DNA from: Ralstonia wenshanensis
GTDB taxonomy: Bacteria > Pseudomonadota > Gammaproteobacteria > Burkholderiales > Burkholderiaceae
Length of the DNA stretch: 64,000 nucleotides
Direction of reading: 5' to 3'
Assembly: GCF_021173085.1 (NCBI RefSeq)
Contig: NZ_CP076413.1
Span: 2,728,001 to 2,792,000, forward strand
This document shows positions 42,623-52,256 of this stretch, one piece after another (the first letter of the stretch is position 1; each line of letters begins with the position of its first letter). The notes below the pieces were generated by a model, which did no database searches, was not told the origin of the DNA, and saw only the letters and a program-made list of their open reading frames with translations. Made by a program: the position numbers and the translations under genes.

Positions 42623-43585
42623 TCAATGGCCGGCCGCCGCCATGCTCTTTCCGATATCGGCCGCCGCAACTTTCGGCGCGGGCGCATTGGCCGCTATCTT
42701 GGGTTGCCCCGCGTTCTCCAGGAAAGCCACCGGATTCTGCGGGACGTCATTGACATGCACCTCGAAGTGCAGATGCGGGCCAGTGGCGCGGCCTGTGCGG
42801 CCGATCAGCGCGATGCGCTCGCCCGCCTTCACGATGTCACCGACCTTCACGAAGACCTTGGACGCGTGCGCATAGCGCGTTTTCAGGCCGTTACCGTGGT
42901 CGATGTCGATCATGTTGCCGTATTCGTGGTGGAATTCGCTGGCCACCACCACGCCGCCAGCTGCCGCCACGATGGGCGTGCCGACGGGGCCGACAAAATC
43001 GACACCATCATGCTGCGTGCGCCGGCCCGTGAACGGATCGATCCGCGTGCCAAACCCGGAGGAATCGTAGCCCGTGGCCACCGGGCGCACGGTGGGCATC
43101 ATCTTGGCGTGGATCTGCCGGTCCATCAGGGTGCTCTCCAGCACGCTGAGGTAATCGGTGCGCTGGTCGGCCGAGCGCGTCAGGCGGTTCAGCTCGGACT
43201 GAATTTCCGGCATCGACATCGGCCGAGAGAATGCACCCTCCGGCCCGCCGCGGCTCGGCTGCGATTTGAAATCGAACTCGCGCGGCGGCACACCTGCCAG
43301 CCCTGACACACGGGCGCCCAGGGCGTCCAGGCGCGCGATCTGCGCCTGCATTTCGCCAATGCGCGCAGCCATCAGGTTGAGATTTTCGCGGGTGACACGC
43401 TGGTCAGCGCCGGCAACCGCGGAAGCGGTTGCGCCAGGCAGCAGGCCTTGCTTGGCCGCCAGCCACGTCCCACCGACGGACAGAGCCGCCACGGTCAGCA
43501 GTGCCGCACCAATAGCCACGAAGACGCCGCGTCGCGACAGGTGCGTCGCGCCGGCCTTGCGTGGGTGAATCAGGATGATCTGCAT
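42623..43585 (-). CDS. M23 (LytM/NlpD-type) peptidoglycan endopeptidase
   Basis: 320 residues. One N-terminal membrane segment (about 20-45, a probable anchor) is followed by a short coiled-coil around 60-85 and a C-terminal M23 domain. Zinc ligands are visible in QHDGVDFVGP (HxxxD) and PHLHFEVH, with YAHAS between them. It could cut peptide cross-links or act as an amidase activator. The ATG at 43583-43585 gives MQIILIHPRKAG; a 102-codon upstream extension overlapping dciA was rejected. The spacing to secA, 250 bp, suggests separate transcription. Confidence 0.9.
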   Translation of the reverse strand: MQIILIHPRKAGATHLSRRGVFVAIGAALLTVAALSVGGTWLAAKQGLLPGATASAVAGADQRVTRENLNLMAARIGEMQAQIARLDALGARVSGLAGVPPREFDFKSQPSRGGPEGAFSRPMSMPEIQSELNRLTRSADQRTDYLSVLESTLMDRQIHAKMMPTVRPVATGYDSSGFGTRIDPFTGRRTQHDGVDFVGPVGTPIVAAAGGVVVASEFHHEYGNMIDIDHGNGLKTRYAHASKVFVKVGDIVKAGERIALIGRTGRATGPHLHFEVHVNDVPQNPVAFLENAGQPKIAANAPAPKVAAADIGKSMAAAGH

Positions 43586-43654
43586 CGCTCGTTTTCCGGA
43601 CAAAAAAGCTGCCCACCGGCACGAAAGCGCGATGAAGCGCCCTACAATGCCGGC

Positions 43655-44176
43655 ATGCGAATCTTTGTTCATCCCGCTCTCAAGACGCCTGTGGCAAAAC
43701 CCGTCCAGGACTGGCTTTCGGGTGCCGGTTCGGTCGGCCCGCTGATGCAGGCGGCCAGGCAATTGGCGTCGTTGGAAGCGGAGGTGTTGTCGCTGTTGCC
43801 GCCCGGCTTGGGCGGCGGTGTGGCCATCGGCGGCATCAAGAACGATGCGCGGGATAGCCGGGAAGCGACTCTGGTGTTGCTCGCCGCACATAGTGCGGCT
43901 GCGGCGCGCTTACGGCAGGTGGTACCCACCTTGCTGGAGCGTCTGCAGCGCCGGGGATCGCAGATTACCGCAATTCGTGTACGGGTACAACCGCAGGGCG
44001 GCAGCGACAGTTTATGGCCACAAGAGACCGAAAAGCCGCCTAAACGCGCCAAGATGACGGCAGTTGGTGTCAACAGTCTGGCGGCGCTCGCCAACGAACT
44101 GCCCGATTCACCGCTGCGCCAAGCGTTGGCGGAAATGATTGCCCGGCACGTTCCACCTGCCGCCGGCCCCAAATAA
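43655..44176 (+). CDS. dciA: DUF721/DciA-type replication protein
   Basis: 173 residues. Members of the DUF721 family include DciA, which helps load the DnaB helicase in bacteria without DnaC. The N-terminus LKTPVAKPVQDWLSGAG and the C-terminal helical SLAALANELPDSPLRQALAEMI match the family layout, with a basic linker. It is divergent from the M23 gene (69-bp gap), and convergent with lpxC at a shared terminator. A TACAAT hexamer lies only 7 bp before the ATG. The family call is firm; the DnaB-loading role is by homology. Confidence 0.8.
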   Translation: MRIFVHPALKTPVAKPVQDWLSGAGSVGPLMQAARQLASLEAEVLSLLPPGLGGGVAIGGIKNDARDSREATLVLLAAHSAAAARLRQVVPTLLERLQRRGSQITAIRVRVQPQGGSDSLWPQETEKPPKRAKMTAVGVNSLAALANELPDSPLRQALAEMIARHVPPAAGPK

Positions 44177-44202
44177 AAAGCGCCCCGCGGGGCGCTTTTT
44201 TT
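44175..44202. terminator. Bidirectional terminator between dciA and lpxC
   Basis: A perfect palindrome (44175-44200) with A-run on the left and T-run on the right. It overlaps the last base of the dciA stop. Confidence 0.92.
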
Positions 44203-44226
44203 CATGCAGACAATCGCGTCAGCCGA

Positions 44227-45144
44227 TCAAGAAAACGCAGGTTGCAACTGAGGCAGGAACGCGCGCGGCGCCTCTTCCGCCTTGTCGAATGTCACGATCT
44301 CATAGGCCGTTTCGTCCGCCAGCAGCGCGCGCAGCAGTGCGTTGTTCAGGCCGTGGCCCGACTTGTGCGCCGTGTACGCGGCAATCAGCGGATGGCCGAC
44401 CACATACAGATCGCCAATCGCGTCGAGAATCTTGTGACGGACGAACTCATCGCCGTAACGCAGTTCGTCGTTGTTCAGCATGCGGTGCTCGTCGAGCACG
44501 ATGGCGTTGTCGAGGCTGCCGCCGCGTGCCAAGCCGACCTCGCGCAGCATTTCAACTTCGTGCGCGAAACCGAATGTGCGAGCGCGGGCGATTTCGCGCG
44601 TGTAGCTGGTGTCGGCAAAGTCGATCTCGAACGTCTGGCCGGTTTTGTCGACGGCCGGATGGCGGAACTCGATGGTGAACGACAGCTTGAAGCCGAAGTA
44701 TGGGTCGAGGCGGGCAAGCTTGTCGCCCTCGCGGATTTCCACCGGCTTGATCACGCGGATGAACTGCTTCGCTGCGCCCTGCTCTTCAATGCCCGCCGAT
44801 TGCAGCAGAAACACGAACGAGGCCGCGCTGCCGTCCATGATGGGAATTTCTTCGGCGTCGACGTCGACATAGAGGTTGTCGATGCCGAGGCCGGCGCAAG
44901 CGGACATCAAATGTTCGACGGTCGACACGCGAGCGCCGTCCTTTTGCAGCACGGACGCCAGGCGGGTATCGCCGATGGCGCTGGCGGTGGCGGGAATCTC
45001 GACGGCCGGGTCGAGGTCAACGCGCGTGAAGACGATGCCGGTGCCTGCGGCTGCCGGGCGCAACGTCAACGTCACCTTACGGCCCGAGTGCAACCCGATA
45101 CCGACGGTCTTGACGAGGGACTTGATGGTGCGTTGTTTCAACAT
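44227..45144 (-). CDS. lpxC: UDP-3-O-acyl-N-acetylglucosamine deacetylase
   Basis: 305 residues. First committed step of lipid A synthesis. Zinc ligands H78, H237 and D241 ([10 protein letters not shown]), the catalytic E77 and H264 (KSGHGLNN) are present. The ATG at 45142-45144 begins MLKQRTIK, the standard start. It follows ftsZ after the peroxiredoxin gene. A promoter and a 7-bp inverted repeat lie upstream. Confidence 0.97.
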   Translation of the reverse strand: MLKQRTIKSLVKTVGIGLHSGRKVTLTLRPAAAGTGIVFTRVDLDPAVEIPATASAIGDTRLASVLQKDGARVSTVEHLMSACAGLGIDNLYVDVDAEEIPIMDGSAASFVFLLQSAGIEEQGAAKQFIRVIKPVEIREGDKLARLDPYFGFKLSFTIEFRHPAVDKTGQTFEIDFADTSYTREIARARTFGFAHEVEMLREVGLARGGSLDNAIVLDEHRMLNNDELRYGDEFVRHKILDAIGDLYVVGHPLIAAYTAHKSGHGLNNALLRALLADETAYEIVTFDKAEEAPRAFLPQLQPAFS

Positions 45145-45184
45145 GGCCGCCCTCAACTCACGAAATCTCTACGATTGTTTTTAT

Positions 45185-45243
45185 CTATGCAGTCTGCATA
45201 GGTGATAACCCTAAGCATACCATTTTCACATCCCTGCCTTCAA
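45185..45243 (-). promoter_or_regulatory. lpxC promoter with a 7-bp inverted repeat in the leader
   Basis: On the minus strand TTGAAG (45238-45243) and TATGCT (45214-45219) are 18 bp apart. Downstream, about +10, lies CTATGCA-GTC-TGCATAG (45185-45201), a perfect inverted repeat with a 3-nt centre, which could be an operator or an RNA hairpin before lpxC. Confidence 0.5.
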
Positions 45244-45389
45244 AACGACTTTTGTATCGGGATGTTAGGCGTCCTCATACTTTGCTCAACCTTAGCCCAC
45301 GCACATTCAGCGCCACGGACCAGTCAGTTGCACGGCGAGGCGGCATGGCGGGCGGTACTCCGCCATTCGGGGGAGCCGCGCGGGTGGCG

Positions 45390-45890
45390 TCAGAGTATCG
45401 CCAGGATCGATTCGGCACTGCTGACGGCGAACTGTCCGGGCGCTTCCACCTGTAGCGCTGTTACCACACCGTCCTTCACGACCATCGCGTAGCGCTGTGA
45501 ACGCACGCCCATGCCGCGCTTGGAGAGGTCCTGCTCCAGGCCGAGCTTGCTGGTGAACTCAGCACTACCGTCACCCAGCATGCGGATTTTGTCGTCCGTG
45601 CCCTGCACGCGTGCCCAGGCCCCCATCACGAAGGCATCGTTGACGGACACACACCAGATCTCGTCGACGCCCTTGGCGCGCAGCGCGTCGAAGTGGGCAA
45701 GGTAGCCGGGCACATGCCGCGCCGAGCAGGTCGGCGTGAACGCGCCAGGCAGCCCGAAGATGACAATCGTCTTGCCCTCGGCCAGGTGCTGGACGGAGAA
45801 AGCGTTGGGGCCGAGCGCGCAGCCGTCCTTTTCCACTTCAAAGAACTCGTAGAGCGTTGCGTCGGGCAGCGGTTGACCAGGCTGGATCAT
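45390..45890 (-). CDS. Peroxiredoxin (Prx5-type, glutaredoxin/thioredoxin dependent)
   Basis: 166 residues. The peroxidatic cysteine is C55 in PGAFTPTCSARHVPGY, the motif of the Prx5/AhpE-like group; another cysteine is in EIWCVSVND. It reduces peroxides in the cytoplasm. The ATG at 45888-45890 gives a full-length domain; the upstream frame runs into a terminator and is not conserved in look. Its position between ftsZ and lpxC is common in Burkholderiales. A terminator upstream (45958-45997) separates it from ftsZ, so it needs its own promoter, which I could not place. Confidence 0.92.
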   Translation of the reverse strand: MIQPGQPLPDATLYEFFEVEKDGCALGPNAFSVQHLAEGKTIVIFGLPGAFTPTCSARHVPGYLAHFDALRAKGVDEIWCVSVNDAFVMGAWARVQGTDDKIRMLGDGSAEFTSKLGLEQDLSKRGMGVRSQRYAMVVKDGVVTALQVEAPGQFAVSSAESILAIL

Positions 45891-45957
45891 GATCGTCAGG
45901 GAGCGTGCGCGGATATCGCGATCATAGAACTTGCCACGCGAGCGCGCAGCCGGTTCG

Positions 45958-45997
45958 AAAAAACAAAACCGCCCGCGTGAACGAATCACGCGGGCGG
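45958..45997 (-). terminator. Strong terminator downstream of ftsZ
   Basis: A 12-bp G/C-rich perfect stem (45969-45980 with 45986-45997) and a 5-nt loop. On the minus strand TTTTGTTTT follows. It lies about 285 bp after the ftsZ stop, so it would end the dcw transcript or a separate small RNA. Confidence 0.88.
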
Positions 45998-46280
45998 TCG
46001 TGGGAGACAACACCATCAGGCCGCTTGGGTCGGAACGCACCGCGCGTGGCACAACGAACGGATACACCCGCCGGGCGGGGTGAACCCTTCCGGGGAGGCG
46101 GCCAGAGGCCAACCTGCCCGGCGGCAACGACTGTGTCCGGTTCGTCGAGCGCTGTCGACTGGCGAGCGGCGGGCCATCACACAACGGCGATCACGGGAGG
46201 GGAGCCGTGAATCGCGCGCGGCGTGTGGTGCCGCAGGCAGTCGGACGTGCGCGAGCGCTATCGAACCAACGCAGGCCCGA
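45998..46280 (-). other. Gene-free interval after ftsZ
   Basis: No frame here looks real. The stretch holds short G/C-rich inverted repeats, for example around 46067-46080 (CCCGCCGGGCGGG), and then the strong terminator. It may be a long 3' UTR of the dcw transcript or carry a small RNA. I checked it by eye for 4.5S RNA and tRNA features and found none. Confidence 0.4.
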
Positions 46281-47480
46281 TCAGTCCGCCTGCTTGCGCA
46301 GGAATGCCGGAATGTCGTACGTGTCGACGCCCTTCTCTTGCAGTGCTGCCACGTGAGCCGATGCCGACTCACGCGAGCTGCGCCACACGGCCGGGGTGTC
46401 GAAATTGCTGTAGTCCGGCGCAGCTGCCACCGAGTGACCGGCGCCACCGCCGAAAGCCACTGGCTGGTTGTCGGTACCGGTCTTCAGCAGCGTCATCGTC
46501 TGCTGCTGTTGTTGCTTGTTGCGAGCGGCGCGGCCCAGGCCCGTGGCAACCACGGTCACGCGCAGCGCGTCGCCCATGGCGTCGTCGTAGACCGTACCGA
46601 AAATGACGGTGGCATCTTCTGCGGCATAGCTGCGGATGGTGTTCATCACTTCCTTGGTCTCGGACAGCTTGAGCGAGCGGCTGGCCGTGATGTTCACCAG
46701 CACGCCACGCGCACCCGACAGGTCCACGCCTTCCAGCAGCGGGCTGGCCACGGCTTGCTCAGCGGCCAGACGCGCACGGTCGACGCCGGACACGGTGGCC
46801 GTGCCCATCATCGCCTTGCCTTGCTCGCCCATCACGGTCTTCACGTCTTCAAAGTCGACGTTCACCAGACCATCAACGTTGATGATTTCCGCAATGCCGG
46901 CCACCGCGTTGTGCAGCACGTCGTCGGCGCACTGGAAGCACTTGTCCATCTCGGCATCATCGCCCATGACTTCGAAGAGCTTTTCGTTCAACACGACGAT
47001 CAGCGAATCGACGTTGCCTTCGAGGTCGTTCGCGCCATGTTCGCCAACCTTCGAGCGGCGTGCGCCTTCGAAGTCGAACGGCTTGGAGACCACGCCCACG
47101 GTCAGGATGCCCATTTCCTTGGCGACCTGTGCAACCACCGGCGCTGCGCCCGTGCCCGTACCGCCGCCCATGCCAGCGGTAATGAAGACCATGTGTGCGC
47201 CACGCAGTGCGTCGGCGATCTGCTCACGGGCTTCCTCTGCGCAGTGCTTGCCCACTTCCGGCTTGGCCCCAGCGCCCAGGCCGGTGCTGCCGAGTTGCAG
47301 CACGCGCGATGCGGTCGAGCGCTTGAGCGCCTGCGCATCGGTGTTCATGCAGATGAATTCCACGCCTTGCACGCCGCGGTTGATCATGTGCTGCACGGCA
47401 TTACCGCCCGCGCCGCCGACGCCGACCACCTTGATGATGGTGCCGTCCTGCATTTCCGTTTCAATCATGTCGAAGTCCAT
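46281..47480 (-). CDS. ftsZ: Cell division protein FtsZ
   Basis: 399 residues. Tubulin-like GTPase that forms the Z-ring. The GTP signature GGGTGTG lies in MGGGTGTGAAPVVA, and KVVGVGGAGGNAVQHM starts the nucleotide fold. The C-terminal peptide DIPAFLRKQAD, which binds FtsA and other partners, is intact. Two adjacent ATGs exist; the second (47478-47480) has the better 5-nt spacing to GGAGG. It is the last gene of the dcw run, 140 bp after ftsA. Confidence 0.98.
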   Translation of the reverse strand: MDFDMIETEMQDGTIIKVVGVGGAGGNAVQHMINRGVQGVEFICMNTDAQALKRSTASRVLQLGSTGLGAGAKPEVGKHCAEEAREQIADALRGAHMVFITAGMGGGTGTGAAPVVAQVAKEMGILTVGVVSKPFDFEGARRSKVGEHGANDLEGNVDSLIVVLNEKLFEVMGDDAEMDKCFQCADDVLHNAVAGIAEIINVDGLVNVDFEDVKTVMGEQGKAMMGTATVSGVDRARLAAEQAVASPLLEGVDLSGARGVLVNITASRSLKLSETKEVMNTIRSYAAEDATVIFGTVYDDAMGDALRVTVVATGLGRAARNKQQQQQTMTLLKTGTDNQPVAFGGGAGHSVAAAPDYSNFDTPAVWRSSRESASAHVAALQEKGVDTYDIPAFLRKQAD

Positions 47481-47620
47481 CATTGCCTCCAGAAGTGATC
47501 AGTCCCAGACGATGCAGCCTCCCCGCCGCAACTCCTGGTTCCTGAACAAAAAACATCAAAACAAGAAACTCAACTTGCTCCCCCCAGGGAGCACATCGTC
47601 AACGCCTGGCACACGCGTGC

Positions 47621-48853
47621 TCAGAAGTTGCCGATGAACCATTCCTTCATGCGCGTCCAGATCTGCTTGGCCGACCCGGACTGCACGACGACCTTGCGCC
47701 CGCGCACGCGCTGCACGCGGCCTTCCTGCAGCAGGCCCATCACCGTGGCGTAACGCGGGCTCTTCACCACTTCGTGCAGATTGCCGCGGTACTCGGGCAC
47801 GCCCACACGCACGGGCTTCAAGAACATGTCTTCACCCAGCTCGACCATGCCCGGCATCATTGCGGTACCGCCAGTGAGGACCACGCCGCTGGAGAGCAGT
47901 TCCTCATAGCCGGATTCGCGCACCACTTGGTGCACGAGCGAGAACAGCTCTTCCACGCGCGGCTCGATCACGGCAGCCAGCGCCTGGCGCGAAAGCGTGC
48001 GAGGGCCGCGATCACCGACGCCCGGCACATCGATCATCTCGTCCGGATCGGCCAGCACCTGCTTGGCGATGCCGTACTGGATCTTGATGTCTTCAGCATC
48101 CGGCGTTGGCGTGCGCAGGGCCATGGCGATGTCGTTAGTGATCTGGTCGCCGGCGATGGGGATCACGGCCGTGTGGCGGATCGCGCCTTCGCTGAAGATG
48201 GCGATGTCGGTCGTGCCGCTGCCGATGTCGACCAGCACCACGCCGAGCTCTTTCTCGTCTTCGGTCAGCACCGCCAGGCTCGACGCCAGCGGCTGCAAGA
48301 TCAGGTCGTGCACTTCCAGGCCACAACGGCGCACGCACTTGACGATGTTCTGGGCGGCACTCACCGCGCCCGTCACGATGTGCACCTTCACCTCAAGCCG
48401 AATGCCACTCATGCCGATCGGCTCGCGCACGTCTTCCTGCCCGTCGATGATGAATTCCTGCGTGAGGATGTGCAGGATCTGCTGATCGGTCGGGATGTTG
48501 ACGGCCTTGGCGGTCTCGATCACGCGCGCCACGTCGGTGGAGGTGACCTCCTTGTCCTTGATCGCCACCATGCCGCTCGAGTTGAAGCTGCGGATGTGGC
48601 TGCCCGCGATGCCGGTGAAGACCTCGCTGATCTTGCAGTCGGCCATCAGCTCCGCTTCTTCGAGCGCTTTCTGGATCGACTGGACGGTCGCCTCGATGTT
48701 GACGACCACGCCCTTTTTCAGCCCCTTCGATTCGGTCTGGCCCATGCCGATGACCTCGTAGGCGCCGTCGGGGCGAAGCTCGGCCACCACCGCCACCACC
48801 TTGGAGGTGCCGATGTCCAGGCCGACCAGAAGATCCTTGTATTCCTTGCTCAT
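47621..48853 (-). CDS. ftsA: Cell division protein FtsA
   Basis: 410 residues. Actin-like protein that tethers FtsZ to the membrane. The ATP fold shows LLVGLDIGTSKVVAVV at the start and VVLVDIGSGTTDIAIF in the middle, and GVVLTGGTAMMPGM later. The last residues, RMKEWFIGNF, form the amphipathic membrane-targeting helix. Its ATG overlaps the ftsQ stop by 4 bp. Confidence 0.98.
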   Translation of the reverse strand: MSKEYKDLLVGLDIGTSKVVAVVAELRPDGAYEVIGMGQTESKGLKKGVVVNIEATVQSIQKALEEAELMADCKISEVFTGIAGSHIRSFNSSGMVAIKDKEVTSTDVARVIETAKAVNIPTDQQILHILTQEFIIDGQEDVREPIGMSGIRLEVKVHIVTGAVSAAQNIVKCVRRCGLEVHDLILQPLASSLAVLTEDEKELGVVLVDIGSGTTDIAIFSEGAIRHTAVIPIAGDQITNDIAMALRTPTPDAEDIKIQYGIAKQVLADPDEMIDVPGVGDRGPRTLSRQALAAVIEPRVEELFSLVHQVVRESGYEELLSSGVVLTGGTAMMPGMVELGEDMFLKPVRVGVPEYRGNLHEVVKSPRYATVMGLLQEGRVQRVRGRKVVVQSGSAKQIWTRMKEWFIGNF

Positions 48854-49761
48854 CGCGTTTTCTCTGTGCTTCGCGTTGCTTTGTTGTTGGCCGCCGGCTT
48901 ACCCCCCAGCGTGGCTTTCGGCTTTGCAGCACTGCTGGTGCCATTTGCGGTGCCAGGTAGCTTGCCCCCCTTGGCCAGCACCGCAGCCTGCGCATCGGTC
49001 AGGAAGCGCACACCCGCCGCCCGAACTGCGAATCCGTTGGGATACCGCAGATCGGCGTATTCGATCTGACCGCCCCAGCGCTTGGTTACCTCGGGCCAGG
49101 CACGCACAAAGCGGCGGGCACGCGCGGCCAACGCGGTGCGGTCATCGTCATTCAGTTCTCGGCCCAGCTCGATGACCGTGCCGTTGGACAACCGCGCGCG
49201 CCAGGCGTAGCGGTCGGTGAGCGTCACGCTCAGCGGCTCGACATTCATCGGCTTGAACCACTCGGTCATGGTCTCCAGCTTGTCGACCACGTCCTGCTCG
49301 GTTCCTTCGGGGCCAGCCAGCGCAACAAGGTCGGTGTCGTCTTCAGCTTCGGCCAGGTTGGCCACGAAGACTTCGCCATACGTGTTGACCAGCTTGCCGG
49401 ACTCATTGCCGCCCCAGGTGCCGAGCGCTTCGTGTTCCTGCACTTCCACCAGCAGCCCGTTGGGCCACACGCGACGCACGCTCGCACGCCGCACCCACGG
49501 CACCGATTCGAACGCGGCACGTGCCTCATCCAGATTCAGCGAGAAGAAATTGCCGCGCAGCTTGGGCAGCGCATTAGCGCGCAGACTCGGTACATTCACG
49601 TGGCGCAACTCGCTGCCAGCCATCGGCATTACCCGCACCTGCTGCAGCTGGAACATCGGTCGCTGCATCAGCCAGACCGCCCCAACGCCCAACGCGCCAA
49701 GCGCGAGCAGCGCATACAGCGCACTCGCGACGGCGTTGAGGAGACGGGTGTTGTGCCACAT
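48850..49761 (-). CDS. ftsQ: Cell division protein FtsQ
   Basis: 303 residues. One N-terminal membrane helix (about 8-32), then a POTRA domain (QLQQVRVMPMAG...LRHVNVPSLRANAL) and a beta domain, all periplasmic. FtsQ recruits FtsL and FtsB to the divisome. A Lys/Ala/Gly-rich C-terminal tail of about 35 residues follows. The ATG at 49759-49761 starts just before the membrane helix. Confidence 0.96.
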   Translation of the reverse strand: MWHNTRLLNAVASALYALLALGALGVGAVWLMQRPMFQLQQVRVMPMAGSELRHVNVPSLRANALPKLRGNFFSLNLDEARAAFESVPWVRRASVRRVWPNGLLVEVQEHEALGTWGGNESGKLVNTYGEVFVANLAEAEDDTDLVALAGPEGTEQDVVDKLETMTEWFKPMNVEPLSVTLTDRYAWRARLSNGTVIELGRELNDDDRTALAARARRFVRAWPEVTKRWGGQIEYADLRYPNGFAVRAAGVRFLTDAQAAVLAKGGKLPGTANGTSSAAKPKATLGGKPAANNKATRSTEKTR

Positions 49762-49798
49762 AACGTTGTGTTGTCCGGTTTCGCTGACGTTGCGTTGA

Positions 49799-50794
49799 TT
49801 ACTCGGGTTTCCAGTCGGTGCTCGCGTGCAGCTCCAGCGATGCGCTCGCCGCCAGTTGCAACACGAAATCTTCATAGCTGATGCCGGCAGCGCGTGCCCC
49901 CATCGGCACCAGCGAATGGCCGGTCATGCCCGGCGACGTGTTCATCTCCAGCAGGAACGGCGCGTTGTCCGCCTTGCGCAGCATGATGTCGGCGCGGCCC
50001 CAGCCACGGCAGCCCAGCCCGCGATAGGCCTGCACCACCAGCGCCTGCACGCGCGCGGCCACGTCGGCGGGAATCGGTGCCGGGCATTCGTAGCGCGTGT
50101 CGTCGGTGAAGTACTTGTTCTGGTAGTCGTAGTTGGCCTGCGGTGCAACGATGCGGATGAGCGGCAACGCGGTCGCGCTCTCGCCCTCGCCGATGATCGG
50201 GCAGGTCAGTTCGTCGCCTTCGATGAACTGCTCGGCCATCACATCGCGGTCCAGGCGCGCAGCCTTTTCGTAGGCGGCGGGCAGCTCGGCGGCGCTCGTG
50301 ACCTTGGTCAGGCCGATCGACGAACCTTCGCGCGCGGGCTTGACGATCAGCGGCAGGCCAAGGCGGTCGGCCACGGCCTGCCAGTCGGCGCCGGCATGCA
50401 GCATCACAAAATCGGGCGTGGGCAGGCCGTGGGTCTGCCATTGGCGCTTGGTGGCTTCCTTGTCCATCGCCAGCGCAGACGCGAGTACGCCGCTGCCGGT
50501 GTACGGAATGCCGAATTGCTCGAGCAGGCCCTGGATCGTGCCGTCTTCACCAAAGCGGCCGTGCAGCGAGATCACCACGCGGTCAAACCCTTGCTTGGCC
50601 AGATCGGCGACGGCCTGCAGGCCCGGATCGAACGGATGCGCATCGACGCCGCGCGCGCGCAGCGCAGCGAGCACGCCGTTGCCGGACATCAGCGAGATTT
50701 CGCGCTCGGCGGAACGGCCGCCCATGAGCACGCCCACCTTGCCGAGAGACTTCGGGTCGATCGTCGGATTTGGAACAAACGGACCAGTCGTCAT
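49799..50794 (-). CDS. ddlB: D-alanine--D-alanine ligase
   Basis: 331 residues. An ATP-grasp enzyme that makes D-Ala-D-Ala for MurF. The start [53 protein letters not shown] and the late [18 protein letters not shown] are all family motifs. Its ATG overlaps the murC stop by 4 bp. The gap to ftsQ is 37 bp. Confidence 0.97.
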   Translation of the reverse strand: MTTGPFVPNPTIDPKSLGKVGVLMGGRSAEREISLMSGNGVLAALRARGVDAHPFDPGLQAVADLAKQGFDRVVISLHGRFGEDGTIQGLLEQFGIPYTGSGVLASALAMDKEATKRQWQTHGLPTPDFVMLHAGADWQAVADRLGLPLIVKPAREGSSIGLTKVTSAAELPAAYEKAARLDRDVMAEQFIEGDELTCPIIGEGESATALPLIRIVAPQANYDYQNKYFTDDTRYECPAPIPADVAARVQALVVQAYRGLGCRGWGRADIMLRKADNAPFLLEMNTSPGMTGHSLVPMGARAAGISYEDFVLQLAASASLELHASTDWKPE

Positions 50795-52242
50795 GCTGCG
50801 GCGCCTCCGTTCAGATCCACGACGTTGGCGGTGCGCACCTGCGCCTGCAACGCAACCACTTGACCGGGCACCTGCCCGATCGACCCAGCGCCCATGGTGA
50901 TGACCACGTCGCCGTCCTGCGCCGCATCCAGAATCGCTTGCGGCATGTCTTCAATCTGTTCCACGAATACCGGCTCGATCTTGTTGGCCACGCGCAGCGC
51001 ACGCGTCAGCGCGCGCCCGTCGGCGGCAACGATGGGCGGTTCACCGGCGGCGTATACCTCGGCCAGCAGCAGCGCATCTACGGTGCCGAGCACCTTCACA
51101 AAATCTTCGAAGCAATCGCGCGTGCGGGTAAAGCGGTGCGGCTGGAACGACAGCACAAGCCGGCGACCGGGGAACGCACCGCGCGCCGCAGCCAACGTGG
51201 CGGCCATCTCGACCGGGTGATGGCCGTAGTCGTCGATGAGCGTGAAGCGGCCCTTGCCGTCCGCGGTCGGCACTTCACCGTAGCGCTGGAAGCGACGGCC
51301 CACGCCGTTGAACTCGGCCAGCGCCTTGACGATGGCCTCGTCCGGCACTTCCAGTTCGGTAGCGATGGCGATGGCGGCCAGCGCGTTCTGCACGTTGTGC
51401 ATGCCCGGCAGGTTGAGCGTGATCGACAGCGGCGGCTCGGCATGACCGTTGAGCTGGCGGATCACGGTGAATTCCATGCGGCCATCGACGGCGCGCGCAT
51501 TGACGGCGCGCACCTGCGCGTCTTCGGCAAACCCGTAGCGCACGACAGGCTTGGAGACGAACGGCAGGATTTCGCGCACGTTGGGGTCATCCACGCACAG
51601 CACGGCAATGCCGTAGAACGGCAGACGCTGCGTGAACTCGATGAACGCCTGCTTCAGACGCGCGAAGTCATGCCCGTAGGTGTCCATGTGATCGGCATCG
51701 ATATTGGTGATGACCTCGATCACGGGGAACAGGTTGAGGAACGACGCGTCGGATTCGTCGGCCTCGGCGACGATGAAATCGCCCGTGCCCAGCCGCGCGT
51801 TGGCGCCGGCCGAGTTCAGGCGGCCGCCGATCACGAAGGTCGGGTCCAGGCCGCCTTCGGCCAGCACAGACGCGACCAGGCTGGTGGTGGTTGTCTTGCC
51901 GTGCGTGCCCGCAATGGCGATGCCCTGCTTCAGGCGCATCAGCTCGGCCAGCATCACCGCACGCGGCACGATGGGGATGCGCTTGGCGCGCGCGGCCAGC
52001 ACTTCGGGGTTGTCGCCGCGCACGGCGGTGGAGACCACCACGGCATTGGCGCCGATCACGTGCTCCGGCGCGTGGCCCTGCATGATCGTTGCGCCCAGCG
52101 ATGCCAGACGCTGCGTAGTCGCGCTGCTGCCCAGATCCGAGCCTGTCACGCGGTAGCCCAGATTCAGCAGCACCTCGGCGATGCCGCTCATGCCTGCGCC
52201 GCCGATGCCTACAAAATGGATGTTCTTGACGATGTGCTTCAT
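50791..52242 (-). CDS. murC: UDP-N-acetylmuramate--L-alanine ligase
   Basis: 483 residues. It adds L-Ala to UDP-MurNAc. It opens [20 protein letters not shown] (the UDP-binding fold) and has the ATP loop GTHGKTT at 112-118. Both are specific for MurC over the other ligases. The ATG at 52240-52242 is chosen over upstream codons in the murG gap. Confidence 0.97.
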   Translation of the reverse strand: MKHIVKNIHFVGIGGAGMSGIAEVLLNLGYRVTGSDLGSSATTQRLASLGATIMQGHAPEHVIGANAVVVSTAVRGDNPEVLAARAKRIPIVPRAVMLAELMRLKQGIAIAGTHGKTTTTSLVASVLAEGGLDPTFVIGGRLNSAGANARLGTGDFIVAEADESDASFLNLFPVIEVITNIDADHMDTYGHDFARLKQAFIEFTQRLPFYGIAVLCVDDPNVREILPFVSKPVVRYGFAEDAQVRAVNARAVDGRMEFTVIRQLNGHAEPPLSITLNLPGMHNVQNALAAIAIATELEVPDEAIVKALAEFNGVGRRFQRYGEVPTADGKGRFTLIDDYGHHPVEMAATLAAARGAFPGRRLVLSFQPHRFTRTRDCFEDFVKVLGTVDALLLAEVYAAGEPPIVAADGRALTRALRVANKIEPVFVEQIEDMPQAILDAAQDGDVVITMGAGSIGQVPGQVVALQAQVRTANVVDLNGGAAA

Positions 52243-52256
52243 ATCGATTCGATTCC

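Noticed and set aside
43586..43891. A 102-codon N-terminal extension of the M23 gene
   Set aside because: It would run antisense through dciA and precede a clear membrane-anchor start at 43585.
45998..46280. 4.5S RNA or other known structured RNA after ftsZ
   Set aside because: The conserved GGTCAGGTCCGGAAGGAAGC-type loop of SRP RNA is absent, as are tRNA features; no known family could be matched by eye.
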